Source: Nocardia aurantiaca | Lineage (GTDB): Bacteria > Actinomycetota > Actinomycetes > Mycobacteriales > Mycobacteriaceae | Reading direction: 5' to 3' | NCBI RefSeq assembly: GCF_009708175.1 | Contig: NZ_WMBB01000012.1 | Coordinates: 124,001-188,000 of the forward strand | Length of the DNA stretch: 64,000 nucleotides | Shown: one piece after another, positions 55,649-64,000 of the stretch | Position numbering within the stretch: the first letter of the stretch is position 1 | How the letters are laid out: each line of letters begins with the position of its first letter | Made by a program: the position numbers and the translations under genes | Notes under the pieces: generated by a model | What the model was told of the DNA's origin: nothing | Seen by the model: the letters and a program-made list of their open reading frames with translations, nothing else | Databases searched by the model: none

Positions 55649-57933
55649 CGGGCTCCCTCGGCCTCGAAGCGGTGATGCATTCGTGCCCAAAGTAATTCGC
55701 CCGCCGTGATGACCTCGGTGTGCACCGCGCCGCCGGTGTCGAGGGCGGCGCCCGACAACAGCGACAGGCGATCCAGCGTCTCGACCGGGCAGTCGCCGAG
55801 CGCGCTGACCGTACAACCGGAGGGGTCCGCGGTCACCACCACCCGGGCGCGGGAAAGGCTGGCGTCCAGCATGATCCGAGTCGCGGCCACCAGATGGCCG
55901 CGGACCGCGTCGGGCAGGTCGCGGTCGGTGGACGGGTCCGTAGGACGGAATTCGACATCTGCCTCGACGGTGACCGCCACCCCGCGCCGTTCGGCGGCGT
56001 CGATGCCGGTGCGCAGGTCGGCCAGCAGCGGGTGGCCGAGGCCGTCCTGCTGGGTGAACAGGCGGCGCAGGCGCGCGTACTCGGTGCGCGAGGCGGCCTG
56101 CACGGCAGGATCTCGCGGATTCAGCGTGCCGTCGGCCAAACCCCTGAGCAGCGGCGTGAATGCGGTGAGCAGTTCGCGATACCGGCGCAGGCATTCCTGT
56201 TCGGTCATGCGCCCGACCGCGTCGGCGGTGCGCAGCCGCAGGCGCTCCCGGTGCAGGGCAGCAGCCTGGCGGGCCGCGCGGTCGAGGGTGGCGGCGAACC
56301 AGGCGGTGAGCACCTGGAGGAAGTAGATCGCCGCCGTGTGATACCCGAGCACCATGAGGGTGTCCGTCCCCGGCACCCGGACCAGCACCAGCCCGCACAC
56401 CAGCACCCACCAGGCAGTCAGTGCCGACAGCGACAGGCGTGGCGCCAGCGGGAACCCGAGCGCCACCACCGTCCAGCCGGACGCGCCGATGGACCAATTC
56501 GCACCCGCCAGTACGAAATCCGGCGGCAGCAGGGCAATGAGCAGGAGCGAGGCGGCGATCGCCGTGCCCATGAGCATGAGCGTGACGGACTCGCGGCGGC
56601 GCGGTATCAGCGCCGCCAGCGCACAGACCACGTTCACCGTGACCAGCAGCGCGTTGACCGCCGCCGGGGGTGTCGCCGCCGCCTCGGTGAGCGTCGACTG
56701 CAACAGGGTGTCGGCGACCGCGATGCCGACGATGCCGTATCCGAAACTGCGTCCGAGCAGGTCGATTCCGGCGGCCGCCGCCGGCGCGTCGAACGAATGA
56801 TCCTCGGCGGTATCGGATTCGGCGACCGGCCAGCGCAGTCGGACCTCGGTGCCACGTCCGCGGGCGCTGATGACGTCGGCGTCGCCGCCCACGGCCCGCA
56901 GCCGCTCGATGATGGAGTGCCGGATGCCGTAGCGGCCCTCGCCCGGCGTTCCCTCGAATCCGACACCGTCATCGGTGATCATCAGCGTCCCCGGCCCGGC
57001 GCTGACCACGACCTCCGACGCGTGAGCGTGGCGGTCGACATTGGTGAGCGCCTCCCGCGCGGCGGCGGTCACCGTCCACGCCAGGGTCCGGCGGATCGGC
57101 AGCGGGCCGGGTGTCCGCAGGGAGACCGGGACCGAGCAGTCGGCGCTCAACTCCCGCAGCAATTCCGACAAATCGGCGTGCGAGTCGTCGCCCGGCAGCG
57201 GGATGCCCGATTCCAGCACCGTGAGGTCGCGCGCGGCCTGCCGGGCGATACGCTCCGGATCCCGGGCCGCGCCCTGGCCGACCATGAGCAGGGTGGCCGC
57301 GGCGGTATCGTGCATGACCGCCCACTGCTCATGCTCGTAGCGTCGCCGGGCGGCGGCGACATCGCTCGCGATGCGGGAGTCGGCGGCGGCGGTCACGGTC
57401 TGGTCGTGCACGGTGGCCGCGCGCAGCACCACGCGGCGCACACCGATCGCCAGCAGCCACTCCACCAGGAGATACGCGACGGCCAGATCGGAGAGGTAGC
57501 GCCACGGCGTGAGACCGGGGGTATGACGATTAGCGTAGTAGAGCAGCATGAGGACCAGCGCGGTCACCGCCGCGGAAACCCTCACCCGCTCCGCGATACC
57601 CACCGAGATCACTGTTGCCGCTACGACCTTCACATCGATGAGGTCCTGGGTGCCGATCCCCGACGCGGCCACGCTGACCGTGCCGAGCAGGTAGATCGCC
57701 ACCACCGCGACATCGGCCGCCGTCCACCACGGTCCCCGTCGCCCACCCCACAACCGGCTTGCCGACCACACGGCCAGCAGCACGGTGATTGCACGTTCCA
57801 GGCCCGGATCGGCCGCCCCGTTCGCCAGGTGCACCACGGTGAGCACCAGGCACGCGGCGTGCCGGAATCGGATGGCCAGCCACGTCGCCTCCTGCGCGAC
57901 CGCGGCGTGGGTCGGGTCGGCTTCGCGCAGCAC
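55645..57933 (-). CDS. Sensor histidine kinase with two membrane/ATPase-like modules
   Basis: 762 residues. Module 1: about five membrane helices (25-170), a HisKA_3-like phospho-acceptor region EQWAVMHDTAAATLLM with candidate His208, then an HATPase_c domain with REALTNVDRHAH (N box, about 293-304) and ITDDGVGFEGTPGEGRYG (G box, 319-336). Module 2: six hydrophobic segments (about 395-545) and a C-terminal ATPase-like half (about 640-762) that lacks recognisable N and G boxes. It pairs with the response regulator at 55648 by 4-bp overlap. The second half looks like a degenerate duplicate, perhaps a sensor platform. Confidence 0.85.
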   Translation of the reverse strand: MLREADPTHAAVAQEATWLAIRFRHAACLVLTVVHLANGAADPGLERAITVLLAVWSASRLWGGRRGPWWTAADVAVVAIYLLGTVSVAASGIGTQDLIDVKVVAATVISVGIAERVRVSAAVTALVLMLLYYANRHTPGLTPWRYLSDLAVAYLLVEWLLAIGVRRVVLRAATVHDQTVTAAADSRIASDVAAARRRYEHEQWAVMHDTAAATLLMVGQGAARDPERIARQAARDLTVLESGIPLPGDDSHADLSELLRELSADCSVPVSLRTPGPLPIRRTLAWTVTAAAREALTNVDRHAHASEVVVSAGPGTLMITDDGVGFEGTPGEGRYGIRHSIIERLRAVGGDADVISARGRGTEVRLRWPVAESDTAEDHSFDAPAAAAGIDLLGRSFGYGIVGIAVADTLLQSTLTEAAATPPAAVNALLVTVNVVCALAALIPRRRESVTLMLMGTAIAASLLLIALLPPDFVLAGANWSIGASGWTVVALGFPLAPRLSLSALTAWWVLVCGLVLVRVPGTDTLMVLGYHTAAIYFLQVLTAWFAATLDRAARQAAALHRERLRLRTADAVGRMTEQECLRRYRELLTAFTPLLRGLADGTLNPRDPAVQAASRTEYARLRRLFTQQDGLGHPLLADLRTGIDAAERRGVAVTVEADVEFRPTDPSTDRDLPDAVRGHLVAATRIMLDASLSRARVVVTADPSGCTVSALGDCPVETLDRLSLLSGAALDTGGAVHTEVITAGELLWARMHHRFEAEGAR

Positions 57934-58373
57934 CCGGCCACGGTACCGAACCGGATTCGGGCCAGCATGGCATCCCGGTATCCGTCGCGCTGTCGGTCGA
58001 ACGTCTGACAGACAGACCCGTCCGACTGCGGAATCGTGGAAGGTGCAGAAGGGTGTACGGGTTCGGCCCGCGCCGCTGCTGCGCCCGCGGCCGTTGGCGG
58101 GCGGGGAGTCAACGGCCGCCCGGGTCAGCGTCCGGGAAGCGTGGTCGACACCGCCCTGCGAGCTCGTACCGCACCATCGAACCCGCCACGGCCACAGTAG
58201 GACTGGCGCCCGCGCCGACCAGGGGATCCCTACCGCCGGATCCAGCCGGCCGGGGCCCTCGGACGGAATGCCGGAGCCCGCGTTGCCACCTGGGCTCGCG
58301 CCAACCCGGTGAGTAGGCTCCGAAGTGGACGGTATGTGAGCTGAGCTGACACGGCCGGCGCAGGAGGCGCGGG
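57934..58373. other. Divergent intergenic region of 440 bp
   Basis: No gene recognised. It contains GTCTG-A-CAGAC (58003-58013) followed by a further AGAC, which could be an operator for the two-component genes. The stretch just before 58374 holds AGGAGGCGCGGG, the Shine-Dalgarno of the LMF gene. Confidence 0.4.
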
Positions 58374-59834
58374 ATGGAGTGGTTCATCGCACCGGAATAC
58401 TGGTTCGCGCGGCAGGTGCTCGAGCGCGGAATCGCGGCCGTTTATGTATTCGCGTTCGTGGGGGCGGCTCGGCAGTTCCGGGCGCTGATCGGGGAGCACG
58501 GCATGCTGCCGGTGCCGCGCTTCGTGGCGCGGCGGCCGTTCCGGGTGGCGCCGAGCCTGTTCCAGCTGCACTACTCCGACCGGTACTTCGCCGCGGTGGC
58601 GTGGAGCGGGGCGGCGGTGTCGGCGGCGCTGGTGGGCGGGGTGGCCGATCTGTTGCCGCTGTGGGCGGCCATGGCCATGTGGCTGCTGGTGTGGGTGCTG
58701 TACCTGTCGATCGTCAATGTGGGGCAGGTCTGGTACTCATTCGGCTGGGAATCGCTGCTGCTCGAGGCCGGGTTCCTGGTGATCTTCCTGGGCAACGACC
58801 GGGTCGCGCCGCCGGTGTTGGTGGTGTGGCTGGCCCGGTGGCTGGTGTACCGGGTGGAATTCGGGGCCGGACTGATCAAGCTTCGGGGCGACCGGTGCTG
58901 GCGCGACCTGACCTGCCTGTACTACCACCACCAGACCCAGCCCATGCCGGGGCCGCTGAGCTGGTTCTTCCACCGGTTGCCCAAGCCGCTGCACCGGATC
59001 GAGGCGGGAGCCAACCACGTCGCCCAATTGGTGGTGCCCTTCGGCCTTTTCGCGCCGCAACCGGTCGCGAGCGTGGCCGCCGCGGTCATCATCGTCACCC
59101 AGTTGTGGCTGGTGTTGTCCGGGAACTTCGCGTGGCTGAACTGGCTGACCATCATCCTGGCCTGGTCGGCGGTCTCGAATTCCGCTGCGACGACGGTTTT
59201 TCCGATTCCCGCGGCGCCGCATCCGGCGAACTCCCCGCTGTGGTTCACGGTGCCGGTGTTCGTCTTCGTGGCCTGCACCGTGGTGCTGAGCTATCTGCCG
59301 GTCCGCAATATGCTGTCGAGCAGGCAGCGAATGAACCAGTCTTACAATCCTTTTCACCTGGTCAACACCTTCGGGGCGTTCGGTGTCGTGGACCGTGTCC
59401 GCTACGAGGTGGTCATCGAGGGCGCCGACGACTCGCGGCTCACCTCCCGCACCCACTGGCGCGAATACGAGTTCAAGGGCAAACCCGGCGACCTCCACCG
59501 GCTCCCGCGCCAGTGGGCCCCGTATCACCTGCGCCTGGACTGGCTGCTGTGGTTCGCGGCCCACTCGACCGCGTATGCCAGGCCATGGTTCGGCGGGCTC
59601 CTGCAACGCCTGCTGCGCAATGACCCCGCCACGCTGCGCCTGCTGCGCAGCAACCCGTTCCCGGACGCTCCGCCACGTTTCGTCCGGGCCCGCCTCTACG
59701 AGTACCGCTTCACGACTCCCCGCGAGCTGCTCGCCACCCACGCCTGGTGGACCCGCACCCTGGTGAGCGAGTACGCGCCCCCGATGTTCCTCTCGAATCC
59801 CCCGGAACAGCGCCGCCGCGCATCCCGGGCCTGA
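58374..59834 (+). CDS. Lipase maturation factor (LMF) family membrane protein
   Basis: 486 residues from ATG 58374 (AGGAGG 6 nt upstream). It has about 8 hydrophobic segments, with the family's VWYSFGWESLLLEAGFLVIF, RVEFGAGLIKLRGDRCWRDL, CLYYHHQTQPMPGPLSWFFH and, in the C-terminal soluble part, SYNPFHLVNTFGAFGVVDRV, YEFKGKPGDLHRLPRQWAPY HLRLDWLLWFAA. In animals LMF1 helps lipases fold in the ER; the bacterial relatives are membrane proteins of unknown role. The gene is separated by 17 bp from the metalloprotein at 59852, so the two may be co-transcribed. Confidence 0.9.
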   Translation: MEWFIAPEYWFARQVLERGIAAVYVFAFVGAARQFRALIGEHGMLPVPRFVARRPFRVAPSLFQLHYSDRYFAAVAWSGAAVSAALVGGVADLLPLWAAMAMWLLVWVLYLSIVNVGQVWYSFGWESLLLEAGFLVIFLGNDRVAPPVLVVWLARWLVYRVEFGAGLIKLRGDRCWRDLTCLYYHHQTQPMPGPLSWFFHRLPKPLHRIEAGANHVAQLVVPFGLFAPQPVASVAAAVIIVTQLWLVLSGNFAWLNWLTIILAWSAVSNSAATTVFPIPAAPHPANSPLWFTVPVFVFVACTVVLSYLPVRNMLSSRQRMNQSYNPFHLVNTFGAFGVVDRVRYEVVIEGADDSRLTSRTHWREYEFKGKPGDLHRLPRQWAPYHLRLDWLLWFAAHSTAYARPWFGGLLQRLLRNDPATLRLLRSNPFPDAPPRFVRARLYEYRFTTPRELLATHAWWTRTLVSEYAPPMFLSNPPEQRRRASRA

Positions 59835-59851
59835 CCCGGACATAATGCGGC

Positions 59852-60604
59852 ATGGGATTCTTCAGGCCGCGGTGTCCGGTGAGGGAGGTGGAACGGCTCT
59901 GGGTGGAGGAGATGCTGGGCTGGTGCGCGACGCAATTCGGCGCCAGGACCCTGCGTACGCCCGTGATCGTGCCGACCTCCGACTTCTTCCCGGATGCCTA
60001 CCCGCGTACCGCCCAGCAGGTGCTCTCGGTGGTGGAGCGTGTCGGCGGATATATGGGCGTGGGCCTGGATCGCCTTGTGGTGGAGCTCGATTCGGCCTGG
60101 GCCGTCCCACCCGAGCAGGCCATGTTTCTCGAGGGCGCCGCGCGCGGGGAGGCGGGGCATTACCGCCTGGAGCACGGGCGGGCGGTGGTGTCGCTCGAAT
60201 TGGCGCGCCTGCGCTCGCCGATCACCCTGGTGGCGACCGTCGCCCATGAGCTGGCGCACGAACGCCTGCTCGGTGAGCGTCGCATCGCACCGGATCGCCA
60301 CGACGGCGAACAGCTCACCGACCTGACGACGGTCTACCTCGGCCTCGGCGTGTTCAATGCCAACGCCGCCTTCCAGTTCTCGCAGAACAGCCGCGGCTGG
60401 CGCTCCCAGCGCCTGGGCTATCTCTCCCAGCCCATGTACGGATACGCGCTGGCCTGCTGGACCGTCATGCGCGGCGACCCCGAACCCGCATGGGCTCACC
60501 ACCTCGACACGAATCCCCGCGTCTACATGAAACAGTCCCTCAGATACCTACGCGCCAACCCCGACGCCCTGCCCGAGTGGCGTTTCGCGGCCTTCGAATC
60601 CTGA
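59852..60604 (+). CDS. Putative zincin metalloprotein
   Basis: 250 residues. The motif VAHELAHERLLGERR contains HELAH (zinc HExxH), and DGEQLTDLTTVYLGLGVFNA follows about 20 residues later with an acidic residue in the position of a third ligand. The C-terminal GYLSQPMYGYALACWTVMRG is conserved in appearance. A cytoplasmic or membrane-associated metallopeptidase is possible, but no named family is certain. Located 17 bp after the LMF gene, same strand. Shine-Dalgarno weak. Confidence 0.75.
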   Translation: MGFFRPRCPVREVERLWVEEMLGWCATQFGARTLRTPVIVPTSDFFPDAYPRTAQQVLSVVERVGGYMGVGLDRLVVELDSAWAVPPEQAMFLEGAARGEAGHYRLEHGRAVVSLELARLRSPITLVATVAHELAHERLLGERRIAPDRHDGEQLTDLTTVYLGLGVFNANAAFQFSQNSRGWRSQRLGYLSQPMYGYALACWTVMRGDPEPAWAHHLDTNPRVYMKQSLRYLRANPDALPEWRFAAFES

Positions 60605-60615
60605 GTTCGGCCCTC

Positions 60616-62877
60616 TTACGCGGTACTGCTCGCGCCGCCGTTCTCCAGATGACCCGCGAAATGCCTGCGCCAGTCGGAGTTTCCGGACAGTGTGAGGGTC
60701 AGGTCGTACCAGCCTTCGTCGAGCGGTGCGGTGATCTGGTGATCGGCGCCGCCGTTGATGGTGGTGCGGGAGCCGCCCACCTCGATCGTCATGGCGGAGG
60801 TTCCGGAATTGGTCACGGTCACGACGAAGGCGGGCTTGTCGGCACTGCCGCCGATGGCCGCCGCGGCGGTGAGCGTCGCGGTGTCCGCCGTACCCGAGGC
60901 CTCGACGAGGAATCCGTTGGGCGCGTGGATCGCGAAATCGTAGGTGCCGCCGAGCTGGAATCGCTCCTGCGCGGCACCGCCGGGCGCCACGACCGTCTGG
61001 CGGATCGAATTGTCGTGGTAGGCAAAGGTTTGGAACGGCATGGCGACCGTGCCCTGATTGCCGAATCGGACCGTCGCGGCCGCCGCGGTCACCTCGAGCC
61101 AGGCCACCGGCTGATACGGCAGCGGGCGCGCCTTCGCACGGCCGGGATCCTGGGCGGGCAGCCGCTGTCCGGCCGGGGCGGGCGGGGCGGGCTTGGGCAG
61201 GTTCTTCTGACCGGCCGCCCGGGCGCGCTCGGCATTCGCGTCGGGCAGGGCGGGAATGCTGGTGTCACGCTTGCCGAAATCGAAGCAGCTGGTGAGGTCG
61301 CCGCAGACGGCGCGCCGCCAGGCCGAGATATTCGGTTCGGCGACGCCGGTCCACTGCTCCAGGAACCGCAGCACCGAAGTATGGTCGAACACTTGGGAAT
61401 TCACCCAGCCGCCCCGGCTCCACGGCGAGACGACCAGCATCGGCACTCGCGGTCCCAGGCCGATAGGCGACTGGCCGCCCAGCAGCGCCCCGGCTCTGCC
61501 GATGAGCGTGTCCAGGCTCGCCGAGCCCGAGGCCAGCCCGAGGGTGGCCGAGCCGGAATTGAGGTCGGTGCCGGTGATCTCCAGCGAGGGCAGGATCTCG
61601 TCGGGGGTGCCGGGCGGCGCGGTCGGCGGTACCAGGTGGTCGAAGAAGCCGTCATTCTCGTCATAGTTGATCAGCAAGACCGTCGACTCCCACAGTTTCG
61701 GGTTGTCCCACAGGGCCTTCAGGACGCGCTGGATGTAGGCGGCGCCGTCGGCGGGACGGTAGGCCGGATGCTCGGAGTATCCGGCGGGCGCGACCACCCA
61801 GGAGACCTGCGGCAGCGTGCCCGCGGCGCAGTCGGAAATGAACTGCTGCAGAACGTAATCGACATTGGTGCCGTCGATCCCGGCCGGTGCGGGTGTCATT
61901 CCGGTGGCGGTCACCCGGGCCCGGTCGGCCAGCTGGCGCACGGCGGGATCGGCTGAGGCCGCCGCGTCGTGGTAGGCGTGGAACAGCCACAGCGGGTTGT
62001 CGCCGAAGTCCGCGAGGAAGTCGCCGCCGCTGTGATTGTCGGCGTACACCTGCCACGAGATTCCGGCCTGCTGCAAGCGTTCCGGATAGGTGGTCCAGCT
62101 GTACGCCGGCCGGTAGTCCGGGGGATTGGACACCGCCGGTCCGCCGGCGCGGCCGGCCGCGTCGATGGTGCCGGTCCAGTGGAACAGTCGATTCGGCGTG
62201 GTGGGGCCCTGAATCGAGCAGAAGTAGTGGTCGCAGATGGTGAACGCCGAGGCCAGCGCGCGATGGAACGGAATGTCAGCGTCGGTGAAGTACCCCATCG
62301 TCATCTTGGACTTGGCCGCGATCCACGAGTGATAGGCGCCGTCGGCCCACGCCAGATGCGTGGTGTTCCAGTCGTGGGCCAGATCGCCGAGATCCTGTCC
62401 GTCCACGCGTGTGGTGTCGATATGCCAGGGCAGCAGGAATCCGGTGCTGCTGAACGCATCCGGCTGATGGAACGCATCCCGGTCACCGTCCGCCGAACCG
62501 CTGCTGCTGCCGCCGGCCGATCCGCTGGCGCTGCCCGTACCCGCCGACCCGCTGGCCAGATCGACCCCGAGCCCACCGCCGACGGCGGCGTCCATGGCCG
62601 CCTGGAGCACCGGGTCGTATCCGCCGGCGGGCAGCCGCACGGCGCGCTTGTCACCGAAACCCCGCACGCCGCTCATGGTTCCGAAGTAGTGGTCGAACGA
62701 GCGGTTCTCCTGCATGAGGATGACCACGTGCTCGACCTGATCGAGGGTGCCCGCGCGGCGCGGTTCGGCCAGCGCCTCCGCCATGCCCTCCGGCAGGCCG
62801 GTCACTCCGGCCGCGCCCGCGGCCAGCATCGAGCCCAGCACCGTCCGCCGATTCGTCGTGGCGAATCCACGCCCCAT
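60616..62877 (-). CDS. Tat-exported phospholipase C, phosphocholine type
   Basis: 753 residues from ATG 62877 (GGAG 8 nt upstream). Twin-arginine signal with TTNRRTVLGSMLAAGAAG. Phospholipase C family (bacterial acid-phosphatase-like PLC): VVILMQENRSFDHYFGTM, the core VDGQDLGDLAHDWNTTHLAW, NRLFHWTGTIDA, NYDENDGFFDHLVPP, PRVPMLVVSPWSRGGWVNSQ with VFDHTSVLRFLEQW, and two C-terminal DUF756 beta domains (about 600-690 and 690-753). It hydrolyses phosphatidylcholine or sphingomyelin outside the cell and is a known virulence-associated family in actinobacteria. A Gly/Ser-rich insertion (about residues 100-135) is unusual. Divergent from the GtrA-like gene. Confidence 0.94.
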   Translation of the reverse strand: MGRGFATTNRRTVLGSMLAAGAAGVTGLPEGMAEALAEPRRAGTLDQVEHVVILMQENRSFDHYFGTMSGVRGFGDKRAVRLPAGGYDPVLQAAMDAAVGGGLGVDLASGSAGTGSASGSAGGSSSGSADGDRDAFHQPDAFSSTGFLLPWHIDTTRVDGQDLGDLAHDWNTTHLAWADGAYHSWIAAKSKMTMGYFTDADIPFHRALASAFTICDHYFCSIQGPTTPNRLFHWTGTIDAAGRAGGPAVSNPPDYRPAYSWTTYPERLQQAGISWQVYADNHSGGDFLADFGDNPLWLFHAYHDAAASADPAVRQLADRARVTATGMTPAPAGIDGTNVDYVLQQFISDCAAGTLPQVSWVVAPAGYSEHPAYRPADGAAYIQRVLKALWDNPKLWESTVLLINYDENDGFFDHLVPPTAPPGTPDEILPSLEITGTDLNSGSATLGLASGSASLDTLIGRAGALLGGQSPIGLGPRVPMLVVSPWSRGGWVNSQVFDHTSVLRFLEQWTGVAEPNISAWRRAVCGDLTSCFDFGKRDTSIPALPDANAERARAAGQKNLPKPAPPAPAGQRLPAQDPGRAKARPLPYQPVAWLEVTAAAATVRFGNQGTVAMPFQTFAYHDNSIRQTVVAPGGAAQERFQLGGTYDFAIHAPNGFLVEASGTADTATLTAAAAIGGSADKPAFVVTVTNSGTSAMTIEVGGSRTTINGGADHQITAPLDEGWYDLTLTLSGNSDWRRHFAGHLENGGASSTA

Positions 62878-63106
62878 CGAGAATCTCCGATCGTCAGTCT
62901 GTTCCCATGCCATCGCGGCCCGGGAGACGCTACCGGCACACCCGCCGCTTCGCAGTGTTGAAAACGTGTCCTGGCCAGCGTTTTTCGCTATAAGCGCGGA
63001 TCCCGGATCCGGTGCGGCGGGAAAATTCGTGCCGCCGTGCGCGCCGTGGAGTTGGCCCGGTGATCACCTGGGGGTCATGTGGCGGTGCCACCGTGGTCGG
63101 GTGGCG

Positions 63107-63604
63107 ATGGAGACGGTTGCGCGACCGGCACGGGCGGTTCGCTGGTTTCACCGGGTGTGCGACGGGGTGGTCGCGCGGCTGCCGTTCGGGTTCGGCCGGT
63201 TCGTGGCGCCGACGTTCGTCGGTTATCTGCTGGTGAGCGGATTCACGTTCTCGGTCGATCTGGTGGCGCTCACCGCACTGCACGGGGCGCTGAAGGTGGC
63301 GCTGCCGATCGCGGTGACCGTGGCCTACTGCACGGCGTTCGGATTGAGCTACCTGCTGAATCGGATACTCAACTTCGAATCCCACGCGGCCGTCGGCCCA
63401 CAGGTCTCCATCTACGTCGTGGTGGTCGCGGTCAACTATCTCGTGTTCATCCTCGGCGTCACCAGTGCTGTCGCCACCGTGGGCCTCGACTACCGCATCG
63501 CCCGCATCCTCGGCGGTCTGGGCGAGGGCCTGTTCATGTACGCGTCCATGCGCCTGCTCGTCTTTCGCGCCTGGACGCTGCCCGGCCGGCGACCGCGCCG
63601 CTAG
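63107..63604 (+). CDS. GtrA-like membrane protein
   Basis: About 165 residues from ATG 63107; ATG 63077 and GTG 63101 are alternatives and none has a clear Shine-Dalgarno. Four hydrophobic segments: FVAPTFVGYLLVSGFTFSVD LVALTAL, LPIAVTVAYCTAFGLSYLLN RILNFES, SIYVVVVAVNYLVFILGVTS, and RIARILGGLGEGLFMYASMR. The stretch LNRILNF before the third helix matches the GtrA family, which translocates or assists translocation of polyprenyl-linked sugars for cell-wall glycans. Convergent with the MFS gene (stops overlap by 3 bp). Confidence 0.85.
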   Translation: METVARPARAVRWFHRVCDGVVARLPFGFGRFVAPTFVGYLLVSGFTFSVDLVALTALHGALKVALPIAVTVAYCTAFGLSYLLNRILNFESHAAVGPQVSIYVVVVAVNYLVFILGVTSAVATVGLDYRIARILGGLGEGLFMYASMRLLVFRAWTLPGRRPRR

Positions 63605-64000
63605 GACCCGAATCGTGCCGCCCGCCGCCTCGCCCCGGCCATGCGGTGTCCCCCGAAGACGAGCCCGACCGCGAGGGCGGCGCCGCAGCCGCCCGAGATG
63701 AGCAGCGGGACACGGCCGTCGCCCTGCCAGACCAGGCCGGCCCAGAGCCCGGCGACGAGGACCGCGGCACCGCCCAGACCCTGGTAGAGGCCCTGGGCCG
63801 TGGATTGCCGCGCGGTCGGGGCCAGGTCGGCGATCCACGCCTTGCCGACGCCGTCGGTCGCGGCGGCGAATCCGCCGTAGAGCGGCAGCACGACGAACAC
63901 CCAGCCCGGTCCGGACGCCAGCCCGAGACCGAGGTAGCCGATGGCGAAACACGCCAGACCGGCGGCGAAGACCAGATGCCGGGGCAGCCGGTCCGATACG
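63601..64000 (-). CDS. MFS transporter, C-terminal part
   Basis: The last about 132 residues of an MFS transporter that continues beyond the window. It has helices around HLVFAAGLACFAIGYLGLGL, FVVLPLYGGFAAATDGVGKA, WIADLAPTARQSTAQGLYQG and VPLLISGGCGAALAVGLVFG. The motif ADLAPTARQSTAQGLYQG is typical of the C-terminal half of drug or sugar-type MFS proteins. The short basic tail GARRRAARFGS ends at the TAG 63601-63603. Confidence 0.85.
   Translation of the reverse strand, partial: VSDRLPRHLVFAAGLACFAIGYLGLGLASGPGWVFVVLPLYGGFAAATDGVGKAWIADLAPTARQSTAQGLYQGLGGAAVLVAGLWAGLVWQGDGRVPLLISGGCGAALAVGLVFGGHRMAGARRRAARFGS

Noticed and set aside
1..64000. tRNA, rRNA, CRISPR or insertion-sequence features
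   Set aside because: None was recognised on either strand. Terminal inverted repeats of a transposon, CRISPR-like spaced repeats and tRNA cloverleafs were looked for by eye only.

Overview
The window is GC-rich throughout, with G/C-heavy third codon positions, frequent GTG starts and many 4-bp ATGA/GTGA gene overlaps. It carries a Tat phosphocholine-type phospholipase C, a LIP-family secreted lipase, a GT87-type membrane mannosyltransferase, TerD proteins, a group III truncated haemoglobin and a stand-alone LigD-type polymerase. Together these point to a mycolic-acid actinobacterium, most likely Nocardia or a close relative (inference; no rRNA or tRNA gene was seen). No insertion sequence, prophage or CRISPR array was recognised.

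Layout. 1-5.2 kb: a 3-hydroxyacyl-CoA dehydrogenase (cut by the window edge) coupled to a TetR regulator, a divergent molybdopterin oxidoreductase of the BisC/DMSO-reductase type, and a secreted lipase. 5.4-7.7 kb: a divergent LysR/MFS pair around a palindrome. 7.7-16.1 kb: the main secondary-metabolite locus, a minus-strand unit of GNAT acetyltransferase, a KS-AT-DH-ER-KR-ACP polyketide synthase of about 2107 residues without a release domain, and an alpha-oxoamine synthase overlapping it by 4 bp. The predicted product is a reduced polyketide chain released by decarboxylative condensation with an amino acid. 16.3-19.6 kb: two TerD proteins and a HAD hydrolase. 19.9-29.5 kb: a mixed accessory stretch with an alpha/beta hydrolase, two GlxA-type AraC regulators, a DJ-1/PfpI protein, a methyltransferase, a second-type L7/L12 gene, a small-ORF transcript, two NAD(P)-binding proteins, and several decayed genes (SnoaL-like, thioesterase, NAD(P)-binding).

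29.5-40.0 kb is a coherent catabolic island. On the minus strand a SIS isomerase/deaminase, ROK kinase, N-acetylhexosamine-6-phosphate deacetylase, PfkB kinase and class II aldolase follow one another, then a Tat-exported sulfatase. On the plus strand are a sugar-binding lipoprotein, two ABC permeases and a DeoR regulator. The enzyme set matches the N-acetylgalactosamine (Aga) route to tagatose-1,6-bisphosphate, fed by an ABC importer instead of a PTS. A 19-bp palindrome lies between the two arms.

40-47 kb: a secreted DUF1460 amidase-like protein, a TerD-AIM24 fusion, an isochorismatase-like/YciI-like pair with a divergent HxlR regulator, a tiny CxxC protein, a GT87 mannosyltransferase, a decayed LysR gene and a truncated haemoglobin. 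47.3-52.1 kb: xdhABC (xanthine-dehydrogenase family) preceded by a promoter, a 25-codon leader ORF ending in Cys, and a hairpin. 52.3-55 kb: a KstD/fumarate-reductase-type flavoprotein with a KstR-like box, and a LigD-type polymerase. 55-64 kb: a NarL-type response regulator with an unusual two-module sensor kinase, a lipase maturation factor family membrane protein, a zincin metalloprotein, phospholipase C, a GtrA-like protein and an MFS transporter cut by the window end.
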